DNA of 64,000 bases from Sphingomonas aliaeris. Its GTDB lineage: Bacteria; Pseudomonadota; Alphaproteobacteria; Sphingomonadales; Sphingomonadaceae. The notes beneath the pieces were generated by a model. That model saw only the letters and a program-made list of their open reading frames with translations, ran no database searches and was not told where the DNA came from. The translations under genes and the position numbers were made by a program. The stretch is from positions 62,001 to 126,000 of the forward strand of contig NZ_CP061037.1 in assembly GCF_016743815.1 (NCBI RefSeq), in the 5' to 3' direction. Below, piece by piece: positions 17,857 to 26,837 of the stretch; position 1 is the stretch's first letter; the number at the start of each line of letters is the position of its first letter.

Positions 17857-18948
17857 ATGTTGCAATTTGAACAGGACGAACAGGAGCTTCTGGAGGGGCT
17901 CATTGAGGCCATCGGTGGCCTGCCGGAGGGTCAGGCATGGATCGAAGGCCGCGAGGTTACGGTCGCGCCGCGGGGCGGTAGGGTCGATGCGATCGTCGAG
18001 GCGATGATCGCTGGCCGGTCGCTTCAGCTCTTAATTGAGGCCAAGCGCGAAGCCTTCCCGCGCGATGTGCGCGAGGCGATCTGGCAGCTGCGCAACCATC
18101 TCGCGCACCAGACCGGCCTCGATCGAGAAGTCGTGCCATTCTTCGTCGCCCGCGCGATTTCACCCGGCGCGCGCGAGATCCTGCGCGAAGAGAAGATCGG
18201 CTTCTACGACCTCGGGGGCACGCTCTATATCCCCTCCCTCAGCGCCTTCGTCTATATCGACCGCCCTGTTCCCCGGAAGACCACCAGGGCCCTCGGCTCG
18301 ATCTTCCAGGGTCAGCGGGCCCGGGTCGTTCAGGAAGTCTTCGCGCGCCGCCCCGAATGGGTCAGCGTTAAGCAGATCGCCGAGGACGCCGAGGTGTCGC
18401 CTGCGACAGCCTCGGATACGCTGCGCGATATGGAGCGCCGCGAATGGATCGAGGTCGAGGGGTCGGGGCCATCGAAGCTTCGCCGCCTCTGCGCGCCCAC
18501 TCCCGTGCTTGATGCCTGGGCGGCGTTCCTGGTCGACCAGAAGCCGCCTAAGGTGCGCCGCTATTATGTCTCGTGCGCCAATACGGACGAACTGGCCCGC
18601 AAGCTCGACCGCGCGTGCCGCGATGCCGATGCCGCTTATGCGGTGACCGGGGAGGCTGCGGCGCAGGCCTATGCGCCCTATCTTTCCAGTATCTCGCAGC
18701 TGCGCTGCCGGATTGCGCCCGGTCCCTCGCAGGATCGGGCGCTCGAGGTGCTTGACGCGCGCCGGGTCACGGAGGGTTGGAACCTCGGGGTCATCGAGAC
18801 GAAGGCGCGCGGCGATGTGACCGTCGGGGAGCGCATCGATGGTGTAGCACTTGCCCAGCCGCTGCAGGTTTACCTCGATCTTCTGCAGGGCTCGGGGCGC
18901 GCCAAGGAGATGGCGGCGCATCTGCGCGAGGAAAGGCTCGACCGCTGA
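17857..18948 (+). CDS. AbiEi-like antitoxin with nuclease-like N-terminal domain
   Basis: A 363-residue protein. Residues ~1-145 carry a PD-(D/E)XK-like pattern: VDAIVEAMIAGRSLQLLIEA with a following K, then REAIWQLRNHL. Residues ~160-215 form a winged helix (QIAEDAEVSPATASDTLRDM, then RREWIEVEG). The C-terminal ~150 residues end VTVGERIDGVALAQPLQVYL, matching the C-terminal region of AbiEi-type antitoxins. ATG 17857 has AGGA upstream and is preferred to 17830. The next gene overlaps it by TGATG and encodes a nucleotidyltransferase, the arrangement of type IV AbiE toxin-antitoxin systems. The nuclease-like N-terminus is unusual for AbiEi. Confidence 0.7.
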   Translation: MLQFEQDEQELLEGLIEAIGGLPEGQAWIEGREVTVAPRGGRVDAIVEAMIAGRSLQLLIEAKREAFPRDVREAIWQLRNHLAHQTGLDREVVPFFVARAISPGAREILREEKIGFYDLGGTLYIPSLSAFVYIDRPVPRKTTRALGSIFQGQRARVVQEVFARRPEWVSVKQIAEDAEVSPATASDTLRDMERREWIEVEGSGPSKLRRLCAPTPVLDAWAAFLVDQKPPKVRRYYVSCANTDELARKLDRACRDADAAYAVTGEAAAQAYAPYLSSISQLRCRIAPGPSQDRALEVLDARRVTEGWNLGVIETKARGDVTVGERIDGVALAQPLQVYLDLLQGSGRAKEMAAHLREERLDR

Positions 18949-19853
18949 TGGGTAAGCCGCGCACCATCGGCGGCTACGCCGCCGCCGTCACCGAAGGCTG
19001 CGAACGCGTCCTGGTGACGCTCTTGCGGGGACTCGGACCCTGGAAGGATTCGGTCTTCCTCGTTGGCGGCCTCGCGCCGCGCTACATCATCACCGCCCGA
19101 CCGCCCGCGATCCCAAGGCATGCTGGAACCGGCGACGTTGATGTCGTCGTCGACATCGCGATGCTCACCGACACCAAGGCCTATCAGTCCCTTGAGGAAA
19201 ATCTGCGTGCAATGGGGTTCGAGCGGGCCGAGAACGAAGCCGGTAAGAAGCAGTCCTGGCGTTGGCGGGCGCAGATCGAGGGCGGCGCGACGATGATCAT
19301 CGAGTTCCTGGCAGACGCGCCGGAGCTCAGCGGCGGCCGCGTGACCGAGCTTCCGACCGAAGGCAATGTCACCGCGATCAACATCCCCCACGCCTCGATG
19401 GTCTTCGATCTTCACGACAAAGTCGAGATCACAGCCGAGCTCCTAAACGGGGGCGGCCGGGCGACCGAGGTTGTGCGCTACGCCGATATCGTCAGCTTCA
19501 CCTGCCTCAAGGCGTTTGCGTTCGATCACCGTGCCGAACCCAAGGATGCGCACGATCTGGTCTATTGCATCGAGCATTATGAAGGTGGGGCGGACGGCCT
19601 TCAGGCGGCTTTCAAGGAAGCCCTCTCGGGCAGCCACGAGGGCGTGATCCGCGACGCGCTGGCGAAGCTGCGCGTCCGCTTCGTTGATTCCAATCCGGAC
19701 GAGAGCCACCTGCGCGATGGTCCGACAGCGGTCGCCCGGTTCGAAGAAGATGATATCGACGCTGAGGAAGATGAAGATGCCCGCGACAGGCGGATCCTTC
19801 GCCAGCGCCGCACGGCCGACGTGATGCAGCGCTTCCTGGCGCCCTTGGAATGA
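18948..19853 (+). CDS. AbiEii-like nucleotidyltransferase toxin candidate
   Basis: A 301-residue protein with a DNA-polymerase-beta-type nucleotidyltransferase core: the glycine motif VFLVGGLAPRYI and catalytic aspartates in GTGDVDVVVDIAML, then IIEFLAD with a third acidic residue. FTCLKAFAFDHRAEPKDAHD resembles the conserved Lys/Asp region of AbiEii/MenA-type toxins, which transfer nucleotides to tRNA or bind GTP. It overlaps the AbiEi-like gene by TGATG. The C-terminus is an acidic tail, then a basic helix. Confidence 0.72.
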   Translation: MGKPRTIGGYAAAVTEGCERVLVTLLRGLGPWKDSVFLVGGLAPRYIITARPPAIPRHAGTGDVDVVVDIAMLTDTKAYQSLEENLRAMGFERAENEAGKKQSWRWRAQIEGGATMIIEFLADAPELSGGRVTELPTEGNVTAINIPHASMVFDLHDKVEITAELLNGGGRATEVVRYADIVSFTCLKAFAFDHRAEPKDAHDLVYCIEHYEGGADGLQAAFKEALSGSHEGVIRDALAKLRVRFVDSNPDESHLRDGPTAVARFEEDDIDAEEDEDARDRRILRQRRTADVMQRFLAPLE

Positions 19854-19924
19854 CGATGACTGGTAGGTAAAAGAAACCGGGCCTACTCCAGCATCGGTAG
19901 GGTGGCAAAAGAGAGACCGACACG

Positions 19925-22597
19925 ATGGACATGGCAGAGGCTCTCAGACTTGATCGCGGCGCCCGGTTCTTCCGGGGCGATCTGCACATCCACAGCATTG
20001 CCGGATCGCACGATGTCACGGATGCGGCGGCCACGCCCGAGGCGATCGTGCGGACCGCGCTGGCTGAAGGCCTCGATCTGATCGCCATCGCAGATCACAA
20101 TGAGATCAGCGGGATCGGCGCGGCGATCGAGGCCGCCAGGGGCACCTCGCTGCTCGTCGTGCCGGCGGTCGAGCTGTCGACCGCCCATGGGCATGTCCTT
20201 TGCTACCTGCCGACGTTGGACGCGCTGACGCGCTTCCACGCCAGATTGTCGCTGGTCGATCGCGGACAGGCAAATTCGCGGTGTTCGAACGGCGTGGTCG
20301 ATATCCTCAATCTCGTCCGTGAGGGCCGCGGTTTTGCCGTGTTGGCGCACGTCGACGGCGGCAAGGGCCTTGAAACCGAGGTGCCGGGCAGTCCGCCGCA
20401 CAAGCGCGATATCATCTGCCACCCTTCACTTCTCGGCATCGAGTTGAAGCGCGGCGACAGCGATGTGTCCTACTCGGATCTCGACGCCGATGCCGACCGC
20501 AAGTTGCTCGGCCGCCAGCGGATCGAGGTCCTGGGCCTAGGCAAGAAGCAGTATCTCGCGCGCCTGCTGAACTCGGACTCGCACACGCTGGCAGCGCTCG
20601 GCCGAAATGCGGCAGGTGACCGTAAGGTGACCCGCTACAAAATGCAGGAGGTAACCTTCGAGGCATTGCGCCTCGCGCTGCAGGACAGCGATGCGCGTGT
20701 TCGCATCGAGGAGGAAGTGCCGAACCGCGTCCCCATTGTTCGCGCCCTCGCGATGAACGGCGGCTTCTTGAGCGGTCAGGGCATCAATTTCAGCCCGAAC
20801 CTTAACTGCATCATCGGCGGACGCGGCACGGGCAAGTCGACGACCTTCGAGGCGATCCGGTGCCTCACCGGACAATCGGGGACCGGCGATGTCGTCGATT
20901 CCGAGGTCTGGCCCGAACTGATCGATCTTGTTGCCGAAGATCAGTCGGGGCACGAGCTGAGGCTGCGTCGCCGGATGAACGGCGAGGTTGAAGATGCGGA
21001 CGACCCCGACGCCCTGCTGCCGGAATTCCCGGTCGAATGCTATGCCCAGAGCGAGGCGGCCACGATCAGCCAGAATGCCACGAGCGATCCCGCCGGCCTG
21101 CTGAGCTTCCTTGATCGCTTCATCGGCGTCGCCGCCGATCTGAAGGAGGAGCGAGAGGTGCGCCAGGCGCTCCTTGAGTCCGAAGCCGACCTCAAAACAG
21201 CGGCCGAAAACGTGGCCAAGATCCCTCAGGTAGAGCGCGACCTCAAATACAAGAGATCGCAGCTTGCCGCGCTTGAGGCGCAGCGCGGCAAGGAGGTGAT
21301 CGGACTGATCCGCCAGCTGGAGCAGGAGAAGGAGGTGCGGATGTCGCTGCGCCGCGACCTGCAGGAGCTGCTCGGCCTGACCTCGAACGAAGCCTTGCGC
21401 GAGCGCATCGAAAGCATCGAGACGTCGGTCGACCCGACCGCTCTGACGATCGGCGGCACTGAATATCAGGCGATCGCGCAGCAGGCGGCGGCGTTCAAGG
21501 GCAAGGTTGCCGTCGCGGAGACCGATCTCCAGGCCGCGGCCAAGCTGCTCAGCGACGTGATCGAGCGGCAGCTGACAGCGTGGCGCGCCAAGGAGGCAGC
21601 CGCCAAGACCGACATCGACCAGAAGCGCGCCGCCCTCGAGGCGAACGGTGTGCGGCTGGACATGGTCTTCATCAACAGCCTCTCGACTGACGAGGCCCGC
21701 TTGGCTGAAAATCTGCGCAAGCTGAAGACGTGGGAGCCTGGGTTGGAGCGTCGCCGCAAGGAACGCGCCGACCTCGTCAGGAAGCGCTGGGATATCCGGG
21801 ATCGCATCGCGACCAAGCGTAGCGCCTATGGCGTGAAGGCGAGTCGGACGCTCAAGTCGGTGCTGACCGACCTGATCGTGTCGCTCAAGTTCCTGCACAG
21901 CGCCCATTCGCCATCGGGTTGCGCGGTGATAACCGAAGCCATGGGTTGGCGAACCTCCCAGGTTCCCAGGGCGCCGCTTCTCATCGAGAAGCTGTCTCTG
22001 CCCGGCCTCGTGCAGGCAGTCCTCAAGAAGGACAAGGCGACGATTAAGGCGGTGAAGGCAAGCGACGGTGCCACGGTGTTCGCCGATGCCGATGCCCAGA
22101 CGATCATCGACAATCTGTCCGCACCTGAGGTGATGCATAAGTTGCAGGCGGTCGAGGTCAGCGACCTGCCCCAGCTGGTCGTGACCAAAGCCGTGACAGG
22201 TCAACTCCGTCCGATGGTTCGCGACTTCAGCCGGCTGAGCCTGGGGCAGAAGCAGTCGGTGCTGCTGGCGCTGATGCTCTCCGCCGATTCCAACCGGCCG
22301 CTGATCATCGACCAGCCGGAAGATCATCTCGACAGCGAGTTTATCTACCAGACGCTCGTCCCGGTCCTCCGCCGGGCGAAGGAGCGCCGGCAGGTGATCA
22401 TCGTGACGCATAACGCGAATATCGCGGTTCTCGGCGATGCCGAGCAGATCATCGTCCTGAAGGCACAGGACGACAACGGCCAGATCGTCTCGCGCGGATC
22501 AATCGATTATGGGGCGACGCGGCAATTTGCCTGCGACATCCTGGAAGGATCCGCCGAAGCTTTCAGGCGCCGCGCCGCGATTTACGGCGTAGGCTAG
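19925..22597 (+). CDS. PHP-SMC fusion ATPase (TrlF-like)
   Basis: An 890-residue fusion. The N-terminal ~270 residues are a PHP metal-dependent phosphoesterase: RGDLHIHSIAG, IAIADHNEISG, VVPAVELSTAHGH, VLAHVDGGKG and LNSDSHTLAALG supply the metal ligands. An SMC/ABC-type ATPase follows: Walker A at ~298-305 (GGRGTGKS), a long coiled coil at ~395-650, the signature LSLGQKQSVLLALML, Walker B PLIIDQPEDHLD and switch IIVTHNANIA. This is the layout of TrlF-type proteins, which are suspected nucleic-acid-sensing nucleases or nucleotide hydrolases. It starts 71 bases after the AbiE-like pair in the same direction and may belong to the same operon. Confidence 0.85.
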   Translation: MDMAEALRLDRGARFFRGDLHIHSIAGSHDVTDAAATPEAIVRTALAEGLDLIAIADHNEISGIGAAIEAARGTSLLVVPAVELSTAHGHVLCYLPTLDALTRFHARLSLVDRGQANSRCSNGVVDILNLVREGRGFAVLAHVDGGKGLETEVPGSPPHKRDIICHPSLLGIELKRGDSDVSYSDLDADADRKLLGRQRIEVLGLGKKQYLARLLNSDSHTLAALGRNAAGDRKVTRYKMQEVTFEALRLALQDSDARVRIEEEVPNRVPIVRALAMNGGFLSGQGINFSPNLNCIIGGRGTGKSTTFEAIRCLTGQSGTGDVVDSEVWPELIDLVAEDQSGHELRLRRRMNGEVEDADDPDALLPEFPVECYAQSEAATISQNATSDPAGLLSFLDRFIGVAADLKEEREVRQALLESEADLKTAAENVAKIPQVERDLKYKRSQLAALEAQRGKEVIGLIRQLEQEKEVRMSLRRDLQELLGLTSNEALRERIESIETSVDPTALTIGGTEYQAIAQQAAAFKGKVAVAETDLQAAAKLLSDVIERQLTAWRAKEAAAKTDIDQKRAALEANGVRLDMVFINSLSTDEARLAENLRKLKTWEPGLERRRKERADLVRKRWDIRDRIATKRSAYGVKASRTLKSVLTDLIVSLKFLHSAHSPSGCAVITEAMGWRTSQVPRAPLLIEKLSLPGLVQAVLKKDKATIKAVKASDGATVFADADAQTIIDNLSAPEVMHKLQAVEVSDLPQLVVTKAVTGQLRPMVRDFSRLSLGQKQSVLLALMLSADSNRPLIIDQPEDHLDSEFIYQTLVPVLRRAKERRQVIIVTHNANIAVLGDAEQIIVLKAQDDNGQIVSRGSIDYGATRQFACDILEGSAEAFRRRAAIYGVG

Positions 22598-22634
22598 AGA
22601 CCGCCTGGCGTCCGCCGAATAGGCTGGAGCCGGG

Positions 22635-23129
22635 CTAGCGGGCGGCATCGTAGATCTGCCGCGCGCGGTCGTAGTCGATCTTCGTCGCGCCGCTATGGGG
22701 TGCGACCGTGACGAACGAGCCGATTTCGGCCGGCGTGAACGACCAGCTTTCCGGCAGCCCGAGCTTGCGCTTGGCGGCGCCATCTGCGGAGTTACAGTTT
22801 CCGCAGATGAGCGTCTGAGGAAACCGCCCTGCCCCATGACAATGATGTCCAGTCAGGGTCACGGTGAACCCCATGCCATGCTCGTCGCCATAGCGGGCGC
22901 GCCAGGATGGCCCGCGGATTTCAGTCCATCGGACTAGTTCCGGCGCAGTACGGTTGCACGAGGGGCACCTCCATTTGCTGCGGACCGCCTCGAGAAAAAG
23001 GATTCGACAGTGCATTCCAGTGAATGCAGCGAGCTCAGCAGCGGTCGGAATGCGAGAATATTTCTTCGTTTTGATCACAAAGCTCACCCCCTTGTCGACA
23101 CCATGCAGCGTCGGTCTTGTAACATCCAC
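22635..23129 (-). CDS. Zinc-finger/HNH-like protein
   Basis: A 164-residue protein with two CxxC pairs (CPSC and CGNC) around a His-rich VTLTGHHCHGAGRFPQTLIC, the arrangement of a zinc-stabilised HNH/treble-clef fold. The C-terminus contains a helical tail (YDRARQIYDAA). Catalysis is not certain. A GTG at 23078 with AAGGGGG upstream is an attractive alternative start. It runs convergent to the PHP-SMC gene, 37 bases from its stop. Confidence 0.65.
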   Translation of the reverse strand: MDVTRPTLHGVDKGVSFVIKTKKYSRIPTAAELAAFTGMHCRILFLEAVRSKWRCPSCNRTAPELVRWTEIRGPSWRARYGDEHGMGFTVTLTGHHCHGAGRFPQTLICGNCNSADGAAKRKLGLPESWSFTPAEIGSFVTVAPHSGATKIDYDRARQIYDAAR

Positions 23130-23392
23130 TGCTGAACGTCGGCCGACACTCGCTGACGGCCTACGGCCCAGGCCGTCGGAAGCGCCGCGCCCGCCGCGCT
23201 GAACGAGGGGGACGCCGCCCCTCTCCGGGCAAGGGCTGGACCATCTCCGCGCGAGCGCTCAGCTTGGCGATCGGAGGGGTGTTTAAAGGGCCGCTAAGTC
23301 AAATTAGAGCTCCAAAGCGGACATTCCGCTATCCACATCCCTTGACAGGAGGCACCCTCCCAGCAGCCTCGTCCGGATCTCACACAGGTCAT

Positions 23393-24187
23393 CTACCGGG
23401 GCTTCTCTCCTTGGAGGGCCGCAACAATCTCCTTAGAGAGACTTGTCGCTAACTTAGATGCGGAGGGTCGGTCTCCAACGGCAATGCGATCGCCCAGCAC
23501 GCGATGCAACTGCGCGAGTTCAACCGACAAATTGCCATCGGGAATACCAAGACCGCGAAGCTCGGCCGCCGCAAACAGATCAAGCGCCCCGGCAAGCTCG
23601 GGCTCGGCATATAGCGCAGCGCTTCCGCCCGCCCGCCAAAGCATCGCGAGTTCGGCCGAGCGCACCTGTACCGCATCCGTTGACCGATCCTGTGCCAACG
23701 TTGACGACGGAGGCGCGGGAGGGTTCTCCCCCCTGCCCCGCAGCTCCTCGCGTCCAATCGCTGCGAGCTGGTAGCGCAGGAGGCGAGTCTCCGAGGTGTC
23801 GCTGGGCGACGGTCGATATTGGCTAGTCAGCAGACGAGCCAGTTCGGCCGAGCCGATGCTGCTCGCGGTTCGGCGCCAATCTACGAGCGCCCTAGTGGTC
23901 GATCGCCGGTCTGCCGGCTGGTTGAGGACGAAGCGCTCCAACAGTGGATCGCTTATCACTTCGGTGGGCAGGGCCGCGCTGTTGCCGATCGAGGCGGCAT
24001 GGGCGTAGGCGGCGATCTGCGCGATCGTCGCCTGACCCTCGCCGATCTGGTCGAGGCGGCGCAGGATCTCGTCCTGGTTCGCCTCGATGCGCCGGTTCGC
24101 GCGCGTCAACTCGTCCACCTGGTCGTGCATGCGCGCGAGCGCGTCGGCGATAGTCGCCAGCGCGGTGGCACTCGCATCCCCCGTCAT
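23393..24187 (-). CDS. Relaxase-operon accessory protein
   Basis: A 264-residue protein with an N-terminal heptad-like helix (residues ~5-60, including MHDQVDELTRANRRIEANQD and ILRRLDQIGEGQA), predicted coiled coil. The rest is helical, with no recognised domain. Its start overlaps the relaxase stop by ATGA, so it is the third gene of the mobC-relaxase operon. A role in the relaxosome or in plasmid biology is inferred from position only. Confidence 0.65.
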   Translation of the reverse strand: MTGDASATALATIADALARMHDQVDELTRANRRIEANQDEILRRLDQIGEGQATIAQIAAYAHAASIGNSAALPTEVISDPLLERFVLNQPADRRSTTRALVDWRRTASSIGSAELARLLTSQYRPSPSDTSETRLLRYQLAAIGREELRGRGENPPAPPSSTLAQDRSTDAVQVRSAELAMLWRAGGSAALYAEPELAGALDLFAAAELRGLGIPDGNLSVELAQLHRVLGDRIAVGDRPSASKLATSLSKEIVAALQGEKPR

Positions 24188-25620
24188 CGGCGAGGTCCAC
24201 TACGATCGTGCGAGCGGTCCCGATCACGACGGGCGCGGTCGCGCTCTTCGACCTCATGGAGAAGCGCTGCGACTTTGTGCGGCGGTTCGCTCACAGTTTG
24301 AGGAGGGACTTCAGCCGTCGCGCGGTGCGACCGTCTGTTCCCGTCCACGGCAAGGGCCTGGTCACCATCCGCATCAACCGCTGTTCCCCTCGTCCGGGAT
24401 GGATCAAAAGCTCCCCTGCTCCGCGCGGTTGCATCGCTCAATCTGGTCATCGCGGTGGCGAGGACGTCGGACTGGTCAACCGCTTCTCCCCGCTCCAGCG
24501 GCGCGCGATCGCGGCTGCCTGTGGCGTGCTGTTTTTCGACGCGGCTCGCAGTTCGGGTCGAATTTGGTTCTGGTTCAGGCATCGCGTCGACGAACCGTTG
24601 CAGGCTCAGCGCGATCGTCTTGTTGACGAGCGATGGTGACGTGGACAGCTCGAGGATCGACTGCTCATAAGCGGCGCGGACGACGGCCCGCTGCTCGGCG
24701 AGCACGCTGCCAACTGGATCGATCCTGCCGGCGGAACGATAGCGATCGGCCCGGGCCTCACGCGTCCGGTCGAGGCGAGGAACCTGCCCTTTCTCTCGCA
24801 CCTTTTGCGCGGCAATATGCTCGCGCGTCGGATCGAGTCCTCTTGCTTTGGCCGGCGTAGCGTTCGCCTCGACGCCTCGATCCCGCAGCTTCTCCGCGAA
24901 CCGCTGGCGATAGCGGAAGAGGTCCTCGCGGCTCGGATGGAACCGACGACCGTCGTGGTCTCTGCGCGCGATGGTAAGATGAACGTGCGGATGATCGCGG
25001 TCGATGTGGAGCGCGGCGACCCAACATCGGTTCGCGAATTCGTCCCGGGCAAAGTTTAACGCCGCGGCCTGCACCCTTTCCGGATCGGTGCCGGCCGGCA
25101 TCGAGAGGATCATCGACAGCGAGGTTGCACCCTTTCGGCGGGCATCGTCGCCCATCTCGTATTCGTGCCACTCTCGCGCGAGTTCCTGCATCTCGCGACC
25201 ATCGTTGATGACGTCGCCCTCGCTGGTGTGAAGTTCCAATTCCTTCTCCAAGCCATGCCCCAATCTGCTGATGTAGGCGAAGTTAGCGAGGACGTGTCCG
25301 GCGCCATGCTGGCGACCGGTGACGCGCACCATGACCTCGGGTACGCGTCGCGCCGTCCGCTCCATGGTTGCGATCGCACGCCGGCTCACTGCTGCCTGAT
25401 GACTTCCGCCGAACGCCTGCTTCGTTTTGGCTGAAGCGCGATATGCTCCGCTTGTTTTCGCAGCCTTGGGAAACATGGAAGCCACGGCGAGTGCCAACAT
25501 GGCGCCGCCACTTTTGAGCGCTCCACTCTTCCCTCCCCCGGCTCCCAGCCGGTCCTTCTTGGCTGGCGAGAACACGCCCGCCATCGAGTCCAGCGTCCCG
25601 GAAGACAGATGGAAGCTCAT
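24184..25620 (-). CDS. VirD2-type (MOBP) relaxase
   Basis: A 478-residue relaxase that nicks oriT and pilots the transferred strand. The likely nucleophilic tyrosine motif is LANFAYISR (residue ~114). The metal-binding histidine triad is in LHIDRDHPHVHLTIAR, followed by HPSREDLFRYRQRFAEKLRD. The C-terminal ~200 residues are charged and repetitive. It starts at 25620 with an ATGA overlap to mobC, and its own stop overlaps the accessory gene. No coupling protein or type IV secretion genes are in the window, so the element looks mobilisable rather than self-transmissible. Confidence 0.88.
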   Translation of the reverse strand: MSFHLSSGTLDSMAGVFSPAKKDRLGAGGGKSGALKSGGAMLALAVASMFPKAAKTSGAYRASAKTKQAFGGSHQAAVSRRAIATMERTARRVPEVMVRVTGRQHGAGHVLANFAYISRLGHGLEKELELHTSEGDVINDGREMQELAREWHEYEMGDDARRKGATSLSMILSMPAGTDPERVQAAALNFARDEFANRCWVAALHIDRDHPHVHLTIARRDHDGRRFHPSREDLFRYRQRFAEKLRDRGVEANATPAKARGLDPTREHIAAQKVREKGQVPRLDRTREARADRYRSAGRIDPVGSVLAEQRAVVRAAYEQSILELSTSPSLVNKTIALSLQRFVDAMPEPEPNSTRTASRVEKQHATGSRDRAPLERGEAVDQSDVLATAMTRLSDATARSRGAFDPSRTRGTAVDADGDQALAVDGNRRSHRATAEVPPQTVSEPPHKVAALLHEVEERDRARRDRDRSHDRSGPRR

Positions 25621-26195
25621 CGTCGTGCCTCGGCATAGGCACCGGTCCAATAGGCTACCTCGCCGCCGATGTGGCTCGCGAGAGAACGTCTCGTCGCCAC
25701 CAATAGCGCACGTAGCTCTGCGCACGTTTCGAGGAACGGCTCGGCGATCCGACCGAGGTCAAGGGTGCTGTCCGGCTGGTTCGCGGCGTTCATAGCGTGG
25801 ACCGCCTGGTTGATGTTGCGCCCGATCGCGAGGACCTGCTTCCGCAATCGGCCGAGTTCGAGGCTCGTCGCCGGCGCAAGCCGTAGCCGGGCGGCTTTGT
25901 CCCAGAGCTGCCATCGCAGCGCTCGCTTGATCCACTCGTTGCGGGACAGACCCATCGGGGCACCGACGCGATCGATCGCCTCGATCTCGCTTCGGGAAAG
26001 ACGGACGGTGACGCGGACCAGGTCGCTGGCATGGCCCTCGCCTGCTGCAGCGATCGGCAGGTGATCGTTCTCCGGCAGCAACACGGCCCGTGCGATGACC
26101 GTGGCCACCCACGCCGCGCGCGATTGACCTTGCGCAGCCGCTACCCTGTCGATCTCGGCTGATAATTCATTCGACACCCTGGCCGACACGATCAT
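25617..26195 (-). CDS. mobC: MobC-like relaxosome protein
   Basis: A 192-residue protein. It has an N-terminal ribbon-helix-helix-like stretch (MIVSARVSNELSAEIDRVAA), a second RHH-like stretch (RVTVRLSRSEIEAIDRVG) and the MobC signature LRKQVLAIGRNINQAVHAMN near residues 125-150. MobC proteins bind oriT and open it for the relaxase. The start at 26195 is chosen because the domain begins there; the frame continues upstream through the oriT candidate. Confidence 0.82.
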   Translation of the reverse strand: MIVSARVSNELSAEIDRVAAAQGQSRAAWVATVIARAVLLPENDHLPIAAAGEGHASDLVRVTVRLSRSEIEAIDRVGAPMGLSRNEWIKRALRWQLWDKAARLRLAPATSLELGRLRKQVLAIGRNINQAVHAMNAANQPDSTLDLGRIAEPFLETCAELRALLVATRRSLASHIGGEVAYWTGAYAEARR

Positions 26196-26228
26196 CTTCG
26201 AAGCCCCGTGCAGCGGCGCTATCGAGAA

Positions 26229-26267
26229 CCAATGTCTACATTGGTGCCAGATGGCATATCCTGCCAT
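26229..26267. other. oriT candidate with T-DNA-border-like nic site
   Basis: Directly upstream of mobC are two inverted repeats, CCAATGT-CT-ACATTGG (26229-26244) and ATGGCA-TATCC-TGCCAT (26251-26267). The second contains TATCCTGCC, identical to the IncP-family nic core (YATCCTG/Y). Its complement, TGGCAGGATAT, equals the first 11 bases of the Agrobacterium left-border repeat. With a VirD2-type relaxase next to it, this is the probable nick site, between the G and C of CCTGCC. Confidence 0.75.
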
Positions 26268-26492
26268 CCCTAGTAAAAACCCATCCTCCCTCGAACAATC
26301 ATTCCTATGGAGCAAATTCACTCCAGACGCGGAGTAGAAGGAAGATGCGGAGTGTGCGACCTCGTCAATGGCCTCCGGAACCCGCAGTGCGGATGGTTGC
26401 ACGCGAACTGGACTCGAAGCGCATGACATCGTTCGTCCAGCAGCGCGTCATCGAAGGAGGTCACCGCACTGTGCTTGGATTGGAGTTGAACA

Positions 26493-26774
26493 ATGGCGCG
26501 ACCACAAAGGCTCGATGATCTCGCATCCATCGAGGCACGCCGCGAGGTACTGCGTGCGGAGTTGGCGGACCTCGATACGCGGGCGAAGGCGGCGGAACAG
26601 GCCGCGCGAGACGCCGGGCGATCGACGCTCCTGGAAGCCCTGGACCGCGTTAAGATCGCCGCGATGAGCAAGCATGAAGCACGGTCCATCGCCAACGCCA
26701 TCGGGCAATATGGAGGTAAGGTGATCGCAGCGCAGTTGTCCTCGCTCCAGGCGGCCTCGGCGCAGCCCGGCTAA
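26493..26774 (+). CDS. Small coiled-coil protein, TraD/mobilisation-like
   Basis: A 93-residue basic/acidic helical protein. Residues ~5-45 form a heptad-like helix (EARREVLRAELADLDTRAKA), and the C-terminal half is IANAIGQYGGKVIAAQL. It is divergent from mobC across the oriT region and has GGAG-type sequence upstream. Small proteins of this kind often accompany relaxase genes in sphingomonads, but no specific function can be assigned. Confidence 0.6.
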   Translation: MARPQRLDDLASIEARREVLRAELADLDTRAKAAEQAARDAGRSTLLEALDRVKIAAMSKHEARSIANAIGQYGGKVIAAQLSSLQAASAQPG

Positions 26775-26837
26775 GGAAGGCCAGTCGCAAGTTTGGTATC
26801 TTTCCGAACGAAGGGCGATCTCGGCAGTTCTGGTGTC

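Noticed and set aside
20537..22411. 624-codon minus-strand ORF inside the PHP-SMC gene
   Set aside because: Composition is that of an antisense shadow; the plus strand carries PHP and ABC ATPase motifs in order.
24184..25620. Complete conjugation system
   Set aside because: Only relaxase, MobC and small accessory genes are present; no coupling protein or type IV secretion genes occur in the window.
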